A stretch of 64,000 nt of DNA from Nymphaea colorata (GCF_008831285.2 NC_045147.1:15106854-15170853), one strand, 5' to 3'; shown: positions 45,301 through 60,333, counted from the first letter of the stretch. The notes: a model not told the origin generated them from the letters alone. Translations and numbers: made by a program.

Positions 45301-46953
45301 GGGCTCTCCATTAACTCTTTTCATGTGGTGGGATCCATAAAAACGAAATTGGATCCCGGTCCCCCTTTTACCTTAAAGAATGCTGCTATAGGAAGCGACC
45401 CCATCCTTTCTTTTTCATTCGTAAAATATACTCATCACATTATGAATTGAAATATAGCTATGTAATTGCATTAAACTCATTATTTTCATTACATGTAAAA
45501 AGTTGTGGATTTAATTAAGGCCGAATGAAAAGGATGATTCGACCTTAAATCTGCGAACCTGTGTTCAGATAGTTGGTGAAACAAACAAACTTGGCAGCCG
45601 AAATGCAACAGAAAAAGAGCACTGCCATGAAAGCATCTGTGAATTTCTCAAGTGGCCCATCTGTGTTTGCTCCACTGGTATCAATCACATTGTGAACAAG
45701 GCATTATGTGGCTCGGGAATGCTGAAATTGGTGCAGCCTTGTTTCGACGCAGGTGAGTGCCTGCAGCGCTTCCAAGACCAACACCAAACTCTCTCCCAGT
45801 CTCCTGTTTGATTATTCCCTCTGGCTCTTTCTTTTTCTGTTCATTGTCCACTTCCCTGTCAGCCCTTTTCAGAAGGAAGGAAGGATCTTTTCAATCAGCT
45901 ACAGGAGTTTTCGTCTTTTGCTGACCATGCTTCCAACTCTTCCCTTCGGTCTCGTCTCCCGAAAGATGCCGGCTAGTCGGCATTTTGTTTCTGCTTGCTC
46001 ATCACCCTTCGAAGTACCAGCGAGATCACAACAAGTAACATGATCGTCGAAGTTTGTATAATCTCAAAACTAAGTCGTTCTACTGATAAGGTTTATTCTC
46101 ACGGAGTTTATTGCTCAAAATATTGAGCTCTCCGTACTGTTAACTGAGAATACTGATCGACATTTTTATCTTGAATCAATAAATTAAGTGACCAATATAC
46201 CTTCCTGATTGATTAAGTACTGCTGCTTACTTATCTAACTCCACACCATGTGTTTTCTTAATTAAACTAATTTGGGGCTGTTTCTAAATATGTTGGAGAA
46301 ATGGGTACAGCTTTCGTTTATTAGGAAGCTGTACGTGCGTGGTTGCTCAAAATTCAAGTGCATTTCTTACAGATGTTTATTTAAAAAAATTACATGTGCT
46401 TATTAAGTCCTTTTCACAAGGCAAAACAGTAAAATTTTCATTACTTGAACAGCCAACTCAATGATGATGATGATGATGCTTGTCGATTACTTATAGAAAA
46501 AATATGTTATTTTTCTCAGGAACAGGACAAGCTCAAGTTTCATAAATTTCATCTGACCACATGTTCTGCGGGACAGAATTCAGACGGGCAAAAGTAAAAT
46601 ATTTCAACAGGAGCTAGTTTTTGAAAAGTTTCGGGTGTTTTGGGTTTAAAATTTGTCTTGAGAAAATTTATCTTCGTTAATTCTCAGCAGATAAGAAATT
46701 CGGAAAAAAAAAAAGAAAAAAGAAAATCCAGCTTCTGCTGAGCAGGCATGAGTTTGATAGAGAAGCCAACACTTTAAAGCGCAGAGAGAGGGTCCTCTTT
46801 CAATAATTGACGACGAGCGATCGCATCTGGGCCGTCCCCATTACCATTTGGATCGAAGCCTCCGGCCGTCCATCTCTGGTTCCCATGTGACGTGCAGCGC
46901 GCCGGATCACATCTCCACCGTCCGATCCCATCCCGCCCCGACACCCCACCGCC
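42301..46953. other. Intergenic sequence upstream of beta-tubulin
   Basis: No firm gene. The best candidate is a small frame at 43237-43503. Other open frames (44820, 45753 and 46848) show no family resemblance. A (GAT)n-like run lies at about 46462-46478. Confidence 0.5.
43237..43503 (+). CDS. Small hypothetical frame, possibly spliced
   Basis: An 88-codon frame has a basic first half (RKASGQLRNRPFTTP) and a strongly hydrophobic second half that could form two membrane helices. Alternatively, a donor AAG|GTGCGA at 43342 and an acceptor TTGCAG|CTGCAA at 43484 remove the hydrophobic part in phase and give a short basic peptide ending in VSQ-free text near 43550. I recognise no family and the frame may be chance. 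Confidence 0.2.
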   Translation: MDCLTEVIRKASGQLRNRPFTTPISRFPPTRQLKKVRIFLIFGLISVSAADYFGTIFLLLLFFVICFLFPLFMLILDLLLAAAKGSMW

Positions 46954-46961
46954 TATATTTA
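46954..46961 (+). promoter_or_regulatory. TATA box of the beta-tubulin gene
   Basis: TATATTTA lies 115 bases upstream of the tubulin ATG in a GC-rich promoter, predicting transcription from about 46985 and a leader of about 85 bases. Confidence 0.55.
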
Positions 46962-47068
46962 CCTCCCCACAACTTCACGATTCGCCGGCAAGAAAGCGAG
47001 AAACGACCCTCTCTTTCTTTCTCCGTCCCTCTCTCGGCCTCTCTCACCACCGCCGGCACCGATCCAAG

Positions 47069-49465
<2,397 letters not shown>

Positions 49466-50205
49466 GGCCGCTTCCTCCTCTCTCCCTTTTTCTCTCTCTA
49501 GAATTATTGGTGTTGTTCCATATGCATGTGCTGTCGTAAGGATCCAGTTGGGCTGTTATTTCTTTCTGGAAATTTTCTTTGGTTCGGTGTTGTTTTTTAA
49601 TGGGTAGGACGTCGGTGATGAGTTGGTGCTGCTCTGTTTTCTACCTATATGGAAAAAGAAATGCATTTAATTTCTGTGCCAAAGTTTTTCTGGTCGACTG
49701 GTTTTTCATCGGATGCGGTTGTCAGTGGGGCCGCTAATATATAATTTGCTGCATCCTGAGGAGACTGAGCAGATCACTGAAACTTTTTTAGAGAGATACA
49801 AGTCCCCTACCTTGCATTTTGATGGTGGTTGTAGTTGCTCATTGGTTAGAAACATCAAGCAATATTCCGGCATTTTTTTGGTTTTTCCACGGAACAGTTC
49901 AAACCAAGCCAACTACAACTAGTAAATCAGCAAATGATTCGGATACTAATAAGTAAACATATTGAAAGCCTGATCGAATCTGGAGTGTCTGTGGAGTGGA
50001 AGGGCTTCAAGGGGACAATAAAAACTATAGAAAGTATAGCAAATGCTAAAAACTCTAGAGCAATGGCGCAAATGCAAAAGACTCGGCAGATGAATGCTCG
50101 AACTTACGCTAATGCTGACTGGTTTACTATATGTTGCTATAGACAGGTTGATATAGATATATTCATTAGGTTCATCAGTTTTGAAGAAACTTCTGAAGGG
50201 TAGTA
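49466..50205. other. Beta-tubulin 3' flank
   Basis: A T-rich 3' untranslated region followed by spacer; no gene or repeat is supported. Confidence 0.5.
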
Positions 50206-50209
50206 CTAT

Positions 50210-50720
50210 AACACAACAATATTAAATAGAAAGCAGGAAAAGGAAGAGCCAGAAAGGGAGACACGAAGAATTACAGTGGTTCTGTCTATATTCAGACAAC
50301 GTACTTCCATTGAAAGAGAAATTGAAATTCCATCGCATGTCAGGGTAAACCTCAATGCCAAGAAAATAATGTCTATCACCCAAAGCTTCAAGAGCAAATT
50401 CAGTATGAAGCTTTTGCACGAGTAGATGGAGGCTCCTAAGAGAGTTGCTGAATAAAGGCACGCACAAAACCATATTGAAGCACAAATAGAGAATTATCGA
50501 CATGTGAAGCCGCTATATATAATTTGGGCCCAGGAGGGTAGATCATGTAGATTGTCAATAAAAAACGACCTAACAAAAAGGCATTGTTGACATCGAGTTG
50601 GTAAACCGATTGCGCCCCACAGAGTGGCTAATGTCAGAATGGTGCGAATAGCAGTCGGTTTAAAAACTGCGCTAAACTTATAGAAATAATCAATGTCTTC
50701 TAAGCATTCTGCCCTTAAGC
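50210..50720 (-). mobile_element. Ty1/copia reverse transcriptase fragment
   Basis: On the minus strand, YQLDVNNAFLLGRF (near 50620-50580), then IYPPGPK, and farther on LVQKLHTEFALEALGDRHYF followed by LGIEV (to about 50330), are successive parts of the copia RT domain in the correct order. Frame breaks separate them and the YVDD segment is missing, so this is a short internal relic without LTRs. Confidence 0.8.
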
Positions 50721-53344
50721 AACTAATAGTGCCGTGAACCTTTCAAAATTGGGAATTTGACGTGAAAATTCTCTTGGAAGTGGCTTCTATTAATTTTGAT
50801 TTTGAAGAACATTGGCAGCCCCTGAAATTTAATTTTGAAGAATTTTCTGAAATTCATTTAGCTAAATTTTGATTTGACTTGAATTTAATTGGAAGATTTG
50901 AAATGAAACCAGATGGTCTGAATCCATGAGTCAGAGACGATGGTGAAATCGCTTTGAATATAAGATGAATACCCAGGACTTGATATGATCCAAATCTGGA
51001 ACTTAATATCATTTGAGTTCTTAACATGAAGTGATTTGGATAAGGAAACATGGATCTGGAACGACAGACAGATCGATCATGGATCATCAAAAGATTGGAC
51101 GGTGAATCTTGATTGGATCATACATCATAATTGGGCATCCAAATTAAGGATAGAAGAATACTGAAATTGGGGAACACATGTCTAAGCAAAACAGTTTTGA
51201 AATAAGACACACCGGATCTCTTATAAACTATTTTCTAAAAATTTATTGCAAAATTATTAAAAAATAGCGGGATATGACTATAAATGATTGAAAATGATGG
51301 AAAACGGGTCCTAACGAGCAACACGTTCAAAAGTAGAAAAATAAAAATTTGGTAACATCAATTTTCTTGTTTCCTCGTAGATATAAATTCAGGTACAATT
51401 CAAAATAGTATCTCTAAGCTCAGTTGGAGTTGGCATGCTATAAATATTGTTTTCCAAGATTACCCTTCATATTTTTCTTGTAATGGGCCATTTACCTATC
51501 AGACATTTTTTAAAAATGTGATTCTGAATGGGTAAATGTTGGAACTTTGAATTGAAACGTAGCCATGCAGACCTCCATTCACGAGTAAAATCTAAGAGAG
51601 ATGCATTGTTTTAGTTGTACGCCCTGGATGGCAACTCAAGTTTGTGTTGGTAGAACTACATTTATTTCAAACGTTTATTTTAACTCTTTAGAACTTCTTT
51701 TACTACTAGATATCAACACATGTCTGATATTGATTAAAATTTATTGAACAACAAACTTGTTTGTTCGTGCTTTTTTTAATTAAAAAAAAGAAAGAAAAAA
51801 ACTTGGGGACCTCCGTTGTGGCAGACTTGAAGTATCAAGTGTAGTACTCCTGCTTTGGATCCCAACTCGTATAAATTTTGCTTCTTAAAGGTTGGATTTG
51901 ATCCAGAGTAGGTAAGATAACAATGCAAGCCATGCAGAGGGACGCAATATATGTGAACAATTTTGATCCATCAAAACTTGGAAAAAAAAAAATCCCACAA
52001 TGGAGAGTTTTGTTTCACACAATTTAAAGCCCTAAAAATGTAGAGGTTGGAGATATTAATTGCGGCTTCTTTGATAAATCGAAGAAGGCAAGAGCAATCT
52101 GTTGGCATCCGCATTGGAGGAGTAAATGACACCAAAGTACACTGATCTTTGAGAAGCTGATGAATGTTTTCTACTCAGTGGCAGATCCTATAATAACTGA
52201 GCGCACTTTCACACGGGGTTTAGGCCCCTAGACTACCGGAACCCAGCTCGTCTCCTAACAATTTTGGTTTCAACCCGAAAAAGACTAAGAATCAGTACAA
52301 CCAACAACTTAACAACCATTTTTTTAAAAAATAAAAAATCATTGGCTAAAATAAGTGATGAAAGAGATATGGAAGGAAAAGTGAAATGAGAACTCCGCTG
52401 AACTCTTGGCTCAACTGTGCTGAACAATTTGTTAGGAACATTAGGGATCGTTTGACCACAGCGACACATAGTTATTGTCCTGTAAATTTTCCAAAAAAAA
52501 AAAAGGCACTCTTTCATGAATCTGCCTCATTTTAAACAGCAACGAGCTATTATTATTGTCAAATGGTCCCTTAAGGTTCATAGCTTTATGAATGATCAAT
52601 GAAACCATGAGAGAAGCAAAAAAAAAAAAAAAAAAATGATCCGGCTCAACATTGCTCAATACCGCACATTCGCACTGAAGATGCGGCTATAACACCCTAT
52701 CCAACCCAACCAGTTGCGCTTCTTATCACTTCGTACAGCTTTTTTTTGAGTGGGTGTCTGCCGATCTCTCTGTTTACTGGCTAGGATGGGATGAAAAAGA
52801 ACAAAAACTTGGCATTGGCATTATTCTAGATCAAGGCAACGAGATCCATCACCATACTGTATGAAATCTATTCGGCCCTCTGGTTCGAAATGGGCCCATG
52901 AAAAGACTTGATTCCTTCCATTGGAACTTTTATCGGATAGAGCTCGCCCGGGGAAATTCATCTTGTCCATGTTAAGGCTATAATCCATCAACCTGAAGGG
53001 TTCAAATTTTTTTTTTTCGAATACTATTCACCACCAGCTCATCTTTCTTTTATGCTGACATCTTTTGTTTTTGAGATCCTTGGGGAGTCGTTTGCATATA
53101 TCCTTAGAAGACCAGCTTCTAGAACGAATGCAGGAGGGCAAAGATGATTTCTCCCTATCGAGCTCCACCCAATAAAAGCTCCAATAGAGGGAAGCAAGTC
53201 CTTTCATGGACCCACTCCAAATCAGACGGCCACATAGATTTTATCCACTGTGGTGATGGATCCAAGTTTTTGATCTTTTCCATGCCATCCTAAACAGTAA
53301 ACAGAGAGATCGGCATGCACCAACTCATTAAAAGCTGTATGAAG
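50721..53344. other. AT-rich intergenic sequence
   Basis: No supported gene. Several homopolymer A runs (52494-52504 and 52619-52636) and T runs occur. The text around 50840-51130 is rich in GATTTGAATT-like words, as in degenerate transposon DNA, but no ends are identifiable. Confidence 0.5.
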
Positions 53345-53492
53345 CATAGTTGAGAAATCCGGGGTGACTCAGAAGTGACCCTCGCTGAGTTAGGTTCTAC
53401 CTCACCCAAACCTTGACTCGTGGCCGGATCTGCAAACGATCCGAGGTGATTCGGCCGATTCCCGAGTCATCCCAATGAGTTTGCCAACTATG
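53345..53492. mobile_element. Small inverted-repeat element (hAT-like?)
   Basis: The left end CATAGTTGAGAAATCCGGGG and the inverted right end CATAGTTGGCAAACTCATTG share the CATAGTTG terminus; GTGACTC and ATGACTC also pair further in. Flanking 8-mers do not match, so the class is uncertain. Confidence 0.45.
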
Positions 53493-53790
53493 GGCTCAAC
53501 GACTTCTTGCTTTTTCTATCTCTCTTTTTTCCCACTCTCTTCCTTGGCTTTGCCCACAGCTATTAGCCTGTATATTATTCCCCCTACCGTTCTAAAGAAA
53601 GGGTATCATAGACTGTGCACCGGGCCAATGCTGGGTCATTCTTGATACTTCATTTTACTCTTCTGCTTCTCTCTAATCCACCTTTATGTGGTGAGTTTGA
53701 GCACACACACACACATTGTTAATATTTATGATTACAAGAGGTCCATCATTTCCATGAAGATGATGATCCGGTTTACATGTTAAGAAAGGT

Positions 53791-54128
53791 TTGATGTTTT
53801 TTCCATTTTGATGAAGATTTTGTATTGCAACCGCTTCCTTTCCATGTATGGGAATATATATCATGTTTAAGCTACATTCGAGCTAGCATACTATGAATAT
53901 CTTTAACAATTTTTATTCATTATCCCCTTTTGGTTAACACATTAATGATTGTTTGGTGTTCTTTCTACTTTGACGAAGATTGTTTATTGCTACTGATTCC
54001 TCTCCATGTATGGCAATGCCGTGTGCAGGCTAGCTTTGAGCTGGCTTGCTCTGACTATCCTTAACAATGCTAATTCGTCATCCCCTTTTGGTTTACGTAT
54101 AAAGAAATGTTTGTTGTTCTTTCCGGTA
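53791..54128. repeat. Minisatellite of about 160-bp units
   Basis: Unit 1 spans 53791-53952, unit 2 spans 53953-54110, and a third is cut off at 54128. Shared blocks include CTTTCCATGTATGG/CTCTCCATGTATGG, the TTAACAAT segment and ATCCCCTTTTGGTT. Identity is moderate, so the duplication is old. Confidence 0.8.
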
Positions 54129-54157
54129 GGTCCAGCCAGGTGTGGTGGACCTACCGG
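54123..54157. repeat. Perfect 12-bp hairpin
   Basis: CCGGTAGGTCCA and TGGACCTACCGG pair perfectly around an 11-base loop (54135-54145). It sits exactly where the third minisatellite unit breaks off. Confidence 0.9.
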
Positions 54158-55178
54158 ACTCAGTTCTGGGCTTCTAAGCTTACGCACTACTTTAACCTAG
54201 GCATATGCGACATTAAACTTAGGATTATAAAGAAATAATGCACATTTGGAAAATGGATAGTTTTACCCATTGCACAGAAACTAAGGTCAGCAGGCTGTGT
54301 GGGTAAGCTAACCAACCACATGGTGGGCTCGGTGAAGTTCCAGGCACAAGCCAAATTTCATGTCACAATTCTATCATTTCCCTTTCAAAAAAACATTTCT
54401 CTAAATTGAGTCATGAAGGGAATAGGCAAACTGGATATTTAGGGCTCGCCAAATCAAACTGCACTTAGAAATGCTCTGAAGAAGAGCATCTGATCTTAAA
54501 TCAGCAAAGAAATTGAAAAATTAATGTCAGGATTGATATAAAAAAAGAAGATCATAAGTTGAGTTATGCACTAAGTGACATGTGAATATGTAGAATTGTA
54601 ATTAAACTTAATCTGAGAATAATGAACTCAAACTGATTTAAATATACTCAGATGATATCTCTTGTTATTGAAATTGTTTTCAGACTTTAGTGTGTGCTTG
54701 TTCATCCCTAATTATTGTACTTTTTAGCAAAAATTGCAATTTGTTACAACCGGCAATTTCTTGGTCAATATGTTATCATGACATAATATCAATCTTAGCT
54801 AGTTGAATGCCGTAAGTGCTTCCATAAATACTCTACAAAAAAGATTCTGCTCATTCTTGTGTTTCGATTTGTCCTAGTAGTATTTTCCTTTCCGCTAGTT
54901 TTCAGTGAATAATCCATTTCCATATCAATAAATGATCTATTTTATATATACTATTATATATATATATATATATATATTTCTGGGTTCCACATTTTTTTGT
55001 CTTTTTCACATGATGTAGTCCTATCTTCTTGTAGGTGGGAACCCATGAATTGAACCTAATGAAACAATATAGGATTCGTCACTATGTTAGGGTCGAGCTC
55101 GAGGAATCAAAGAATTAAACCGAAGACTCAACATTGCTATCGCAAGAGTTGCAAGACCTTATGGGCAACCTATATATC

Positions 55179-55233
<55 letters not shown>

Positions 55234-56038
55234 GTCCATGGTGCATTGTTAGATGATCAGTTTCTTTTATGGCAAATTAGATTTTACAACATGAAAATAA
55301 TTTAATATATGATCTGTCTAAGCAAATAAAGGTCGGACCAAATTACAACTTGTCTACATGAACAAGAACTCTTTGTTTTTATGATACTTGTTTTAATCCA
55401 TCGAAAGGCATCCGTTTAGAGGCTTTCCTTTCTCTATGTATTGTTCCAATTTTATCCGGAAGAGACACATGACATGCTTTCCCTTCAGCTATATATATGA
55501 TACTTGTTTTTATATATGAATTCCAACCTCGTTAAAAGATGAAACACTTCCTTCAGGCCTATTATTGCCTATAACTCAAAAAATAACTAAAACCTATTTT
55601 TTCGAACTTCTAATAAGGACGTAAACTTTCGTTAAAGAAAAATTGTTAGTTAAAAACGTAAAACGTAATCTAAGGATAAAGGGTAATATAGAACCTATAA
55701 CTTGTGGCTAGCATTTTATGGTTTTCATACTTTTCATAAGTGTGGCTTTCGTTGACAAAATAACAAAAGGTAGACCCTTTTAGAATTATAGAAAAAGCTA
55801 GGCCCATGGCCAGTTATGCTATCGGGTCTGCCAGATTATTTGAATCCAATCAGTTTCTGATTCAATTCATAGCTGATTCGAAATATCAGCTTTTTCCTAG
55901 TTCAAGATTTTAGTTATTTCTATCTATTTTCTACTTCTTAAAGTTTTTTTTTTTTTTTTTTTTTAGCCAATTGGCAAATGATTAAGTATTTAATTGTTGA
56001 ATTGGGCTACTCAACGAAAATATATAATTATATAGGTT
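54158..56038. other. AT-rich intergenic sequence with microsatellites
   Basis: It holds an (AT)n run near 54957-54978, a long (GA)n run at 55180-55231 and a poly-T run at about 55947-55964. No gene is supported. Confidence 0.6.
55180..55231. repeat. (GA)n microsatellite
   Basis: About 26 uninterrupted GA dinucleotides. Confidence 0.95.
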
Positions 56039-56046
56039 GGTGAAAT

Positions 56047-56315
56047 TGAGGGTGGCACTGAAACAGGGGTCCGTAGGGCTTTTGGACCTCTGGCCCAGAT
56101 CGCAAAAATAGGTTCGCGCTCGGGCTAGATAAAAAAATTACTATTAATTTTAAAATTTACTATTAAATTTAGAAAGTATTTTTTGTACAATATACATTTG
56201 AAAATCTTATTATTAAAATTGAACCGGTTCGGCCGAGCCCGAACCCAGTCCATGGTGGTTGGGCCTGGACCTCGGTAGCCAAAATGGAACCCAGCCCAGC
56301 CCGGTTGCCACCTTA
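56047..56315. mobile_element. Non-autonomous hAT element
   Basis: The element is 269 bp. The left end is TGAGGGTGGCA; the reverse complement of the right end is TAAGGTGGCAACCGGGC, the classic plant hAT terminus. The flanks GGTGAAAT (56039-56046) and GGTGAAGT (56316-56323) are an 8-bp target duplication with one change. There is no coding capacity. Confidence 0.8.
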
Positions 56316-57094
56316 GGTGAAGTGAACAATGGAACTGCCTATTCGACCCAACTGCAAAAACTAATTGCACAATCAATATTTGTTAAAAAAAAGCCATCTT
56401 CAAGAAATAGAAGAAGTAGAAACTAATATCTTGAACTATTTAAAAGCTGACCATTTCGAATAAGCTATGAGTCGAATCAGAAACTGCTGGATTCGAATAA
56501 TCTGGCTGATCCGATAACATGCACTCCTCATGTAGCCTTAGCCTGAACGGGGCAACATTGAAGCAAGGCGTCGGCTACTGCTTAAGGCGAATGCATCATT
56601 AAGTAAGTTTGTTTCACTAATTATTTGATTTGTCACAAGAGTTCAAGTGCATGGCTTTTCCATATAAGTAGAAAGGAGTTGCCTGGATTTTAAAAGAAGT
56701 AGAAAGGAGTCGCCTGGAAGCAGCCCCTTGCTGCAGAAAAAATGGCTGCTCTGGCACCCCATTCATGCAAGAAAAGGACTGCAGGAACAGCAGCTCGGGG
56801 CTGCCTTCAGGGACAGTGAGAAAGATAATCGCATCGCCAAAGGAGGCCGTTGACAGCGAGCATCACTGTCGGAAATGCAGGATATGGACAAGGGAGATGT
56901 TCGCCGTTGAGCGCAGCGTTCCTGTTACTGAACACCCTTTATGGGAATTCTCATCATGTTACAAAAGTGGACACTTCATAAGTTCCTTATCGCTGCTTGA
57001 CAAGATGAAGTGGCTGCATATATATACTCAAATATTATCACGTATCATAATTATCACGTATCTTTGATTGGAGCTCCCATGGATGAGATCATGA

Positions 57095-57855
57095 ATGATT
57101 GTGGCCTCCATGGATGAGATCTACATGGCTGATCCACATGCATGGAACTTTTGTCTCTCTTCTCTTTCCAAGTATGATCTGTTGTAACTCAACATTTTCG
57201 CATACATAATTTGACATGATCGTATCAGTTTCCCTGCATTTCATTACCATAATGGTGATAAGGGGCAGAGCCAGGGACGCCCCCACCCCAAAATTTCAAT
57301 TTTTTTTTCTTTTGCACGAGGTTTTTAAAAATTTTCGTTTAACCCATATAAAAATTTTAAAAATTTATATTTTAGTCCATGTTAAATAAGCCTAGGCAAC
57401 GGGCCGGCCCCTCTCCCTCTCCGCTGCCGCTCCCCCTCTCCCTCTCCGCTGCCGCTCCCCCTCTCCCTCTCCCCCATCTCCCACTCCCTCTCCCTCCTCC
57501 TCCGTCTCCCCTCCCCCTCTCCCTCTCCCCAGCTGGGCCGGGTCCGGGTCGGGCCCAGGCCAGGCTGAGTGGCCCGACGGGTCAGCCCGGTCCGACCCGC
57601 CCAGGCCTAATGTTAAAATTTTAAAACTACAGTTCAGCCTTATTCTATTGAAAAATTCTTCTCTCTCTGATGGTGATCATGGTTCACAATATATATCCTT
57701 AAACCAATTTCCGTGGATGAAACACTTACATGGCTGAGTCACACGAAACTTATCTCCCCCTTTTTCAAGCTTGTTCCTTCATAAAGTCCACCTCACATTT
57801 TTCATACATGAAAGTTAACATGATCACATCAGACCCCTGGCCTTTCATGTAAATC
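57095..57855. repeat. Diverged direct duplication flanking a hAT insertion
   Basis: The segments 57095-57245 and 57710-57855 align end to end through shared blocks: TGGATGA, TACATGGCTGA, ACATTTT-CATACAT, ACATGATC, ATCAG and CATTTCAT/CTTTCAT. Divergence is high. The intervening sequence contains the hAT element at 57387-57609. Confidence 0.55.
57387..57609. mobile_element. Non-autonomous hAT element with pyrimidine-rich core
   Basis: The 223-bp element starts TAAGCCTAGGC and ends with the inverted TAGGCCTGGGC. A perfect 8-bp target duplication ATGTTAAA lies at 57379-57386 and 57610-57617. The interior is an almost pure C/T tract, including a 25-bp unit repeated exactly at 57411-57435 and 57436-57460, followed by a GGGTCGGGCC-rich end. 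An open frame across it (57379-57624) is low-complexity and not a gene. Confidence 0.88.
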
Positions 57856-58274
57856 ATACATACGTATACACAAGTAGCTAAAACACAAGAAGAGGTTCAA
57901 ATTCATAACAATCATTGCCCATGAATATGTTAATCCTCATATTTGTGGAATCACCACTGCGCTTAAGGCAAAGTACCCTACTTGAGTCGGGAATTGTACC
58001 TGGATAATCAATGTCCAGGACTTTACAGGCCACAAGGGCTAGCACCATTGAGGCTCCTTTGACCTTAAAAATAATAATTAAAATGGTAGCCTGCTGATAT
58101 CTAGAATCTAAGGGATTTCGGCATAACTTCAAACCTGTCACGGCCGTGATCCATTGATTTTCACATGTATGACAGGTAAATGATTTCGGAGAAAATGTTG
58201 GAACTACCCTTCGATCTATGGGTTCCATTGAGCGCCACAAAGATTGAAAGAAATAGCCTGTGCTTCAGCACAAC

Positions 58275-58701
58275 TAAGGCTGCACAAGAGCCCCCGAGCT
58301 TTGCCAGCTCGAGTTTGACTTGGCTCAAAAAACTCGAGCTCGGCTCGAACTCGAGTCGAGCTCCTTAATGCAAACTCGGGCCCAACTCGACTATACAAAA
58401 TGAAGCTCATTTAACTCGTTTACGCATTAACTTATGTAAGCATTAACTCGTTTAACTCATATAAGCGTTAACTCGTTTAACTCATGTAAGCGTTTAACTC
58501 GTGTAATCAGTTTTGATAATATTATATAAAGTACTGGTTTGCGAGTTGACTCGAGTAAAAACAAGTCGAATTCCTGAAACTCCAACTCAACTCGTTTATC
58601 ATTTCAAGTATCTTTCTAAGGCCGAACTTACTCGTTTCTAAACGAGTAGCTGACTTTTTTCAAACGAGTTCAAGCCGAACTCGACTGGTTGTGCAGCCCT
58701 A
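58275..58701. mobile_element. Non-autonomous hAT element rich in ACTCG motifs
   Basis: The 427-bp element has inverted ends TAAGGCTGCACAA and TAGGGCTGCACAA. Flanks AGCACAAC (58267-58274) and AACACAAC (58702-58709) form an 8-bp target duplication with one change. CTCGAG/AACTCG words fill both subterminal zones, and a 25-bp unit (GCATTAACTCGTTTAACTCA...) is repeated in tandem near 58440-58500. Confidence 0.85.
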
Positions 58702-58709
58702 AACACAAC

Positions 58710-60330
58710 GGTTTCATTACAATTGGAACATTGGCGGCAATAACTAAGGCAAAAACTTAAAGGATTTTCTTACCTCCAGCTCATAATTTATGGATCAGAT
58801 ATTTATCAGCTACATGTCAACATGGAGTTGGATGTAGGCTGAGAAAACGAATTAAAGGCTAAAACAGTATCTTAGAGCATCGTGGTTAAGTGCAGCTCTG
58901 AAAAATGAGTTCTGAGAAGGAGCACATCTTTCAAAACTCGATCCTTCCCTAAGAGGAAGAAGAAGAAGGATCTCCTCAAAAAAGGAAGCAAGATCTTTGT
59001 TCCTTGACCGGTGCAGACATTGACATCATCTCCTTCACTGAAGAAGGGAACCATTTTAATTCCGGTTTCCCTTTTCCTGCAAATGGTCAAGATCGAGACG
59101 ACGACCACCGACAACTCCTCTCCATTACCACCGCCAATAATGCTCGCCTTCCGTCCACCAACACCGTGTCCCATCCTCAACCAGCAAGGTCAAGGTGACC
59201 AACGGGGGAACCCGAAAACGAGTGAGGAAGAGAACAGGGGAACCAGCCTTTGACAATTACAAAGCTGTGTGGGCATCGATAAGACCGCTGCTTGGTGCGG
59301 AGTTAGCGCCTGTGATCATGGCAAATTTGGGATGGAGATGGGTTGGGAAGGAGTAGATGAGGGAGGGGAGAAGCGATGCTGCTTGGCCGGTTGCACTATT
59401 TAGTGATGAATATTTCATGATAATCCTCAAATGAAGGAAAATCTAAGCTTTCATCCAACCATTCATCTTTTTAATAGTAATTTTTTTTTTAGAGTTGGCA
59501 CTTAGAGTTGAGGCTCCATATATTTTGACCATCTTTATAAATGATCACCTTCTAATAATCAATGAAATGAAAAAAACAAAAAATGCTCTTGGCTTCTTGA
59601 GTTGTCGCTGTTGCTTTGCTTGTTAAGTCCACCCACCATACAAAATTCAATCACACTAGTGATCACATCAATTAAGGTAAATTTGCACATGAAACCTATA
59701 TCATGAGAGTTGGAGATATTGACGTACTCCTTTGAAATTGAAGTCCCATGTAAGAAAAAACTTGGAGAAAGGCTCCAATGCATCCCTATTGCCTGAAATT
59801 AAAGCCATTCATTCCGAAATAAAACATTTTTTCCTTAAAAGTGATGGTGGGAACCACATATAATCTACCTAGGGTGGAAATTTGCCCACCCTAAGCTAGA
59901 GAAATTTTGTTGGCATAAGAATGCTATAGGCTGTGTGGTGCTCGTTAGGTTTGTCCCTTCAAAGCAACATAACTTATCTTTTTGAAGCCATATAATAATT
60001 TTTTTTAAAAAAAAATGAAACTCGAATTCCAATGGCAACGCCATGGAAGACATTAATCTTTAATGCTTTTCATGCAAAGTTACCATTTTAATTGGAAACC
60101 TTTCTCAGGCTACTAAATTTCATAAGCATCATGGTATGGACATAATATTGTTTGTCGAAAGAGAAAAGTTAAATTTCACATAATCGTTTAACAAAAAGCG
60201 TTCTTTTAATTTAATTATTAAAAGTTCGTTGCCACATTGTGGCAGCTTTTTTATTCCATTATCATGTTCAGAGAAGCAAGAAAGTGAAGAGTACCGAACC
60301 GACTGATGCTTTTATGGAAATACAAGAGGG
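58710..60330. other. Intergenic sequence
   Basis: No supported gene. Overlapping frames at 59004-59253 on the plus strand and 58872-59180 on the minus strand sit in a locally GC-richer patch but share no family features. Confidence 0.45.
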
Positions 60331-60333
60331 TAT

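Noticed and set aside
45753..46043. 96-codon plus-strand frame
   Set aside because: Its Ser/Phe/Leu-rich composition is typical of AT/CT-rich spacer, with no family match.
46892..47068. In-frame upstream extension of the beta-tubulin frame
   Set aside because: The frame is open, but beta-tubulin begins at MREI in all relatives and the extension is low-complexity leader sequence.
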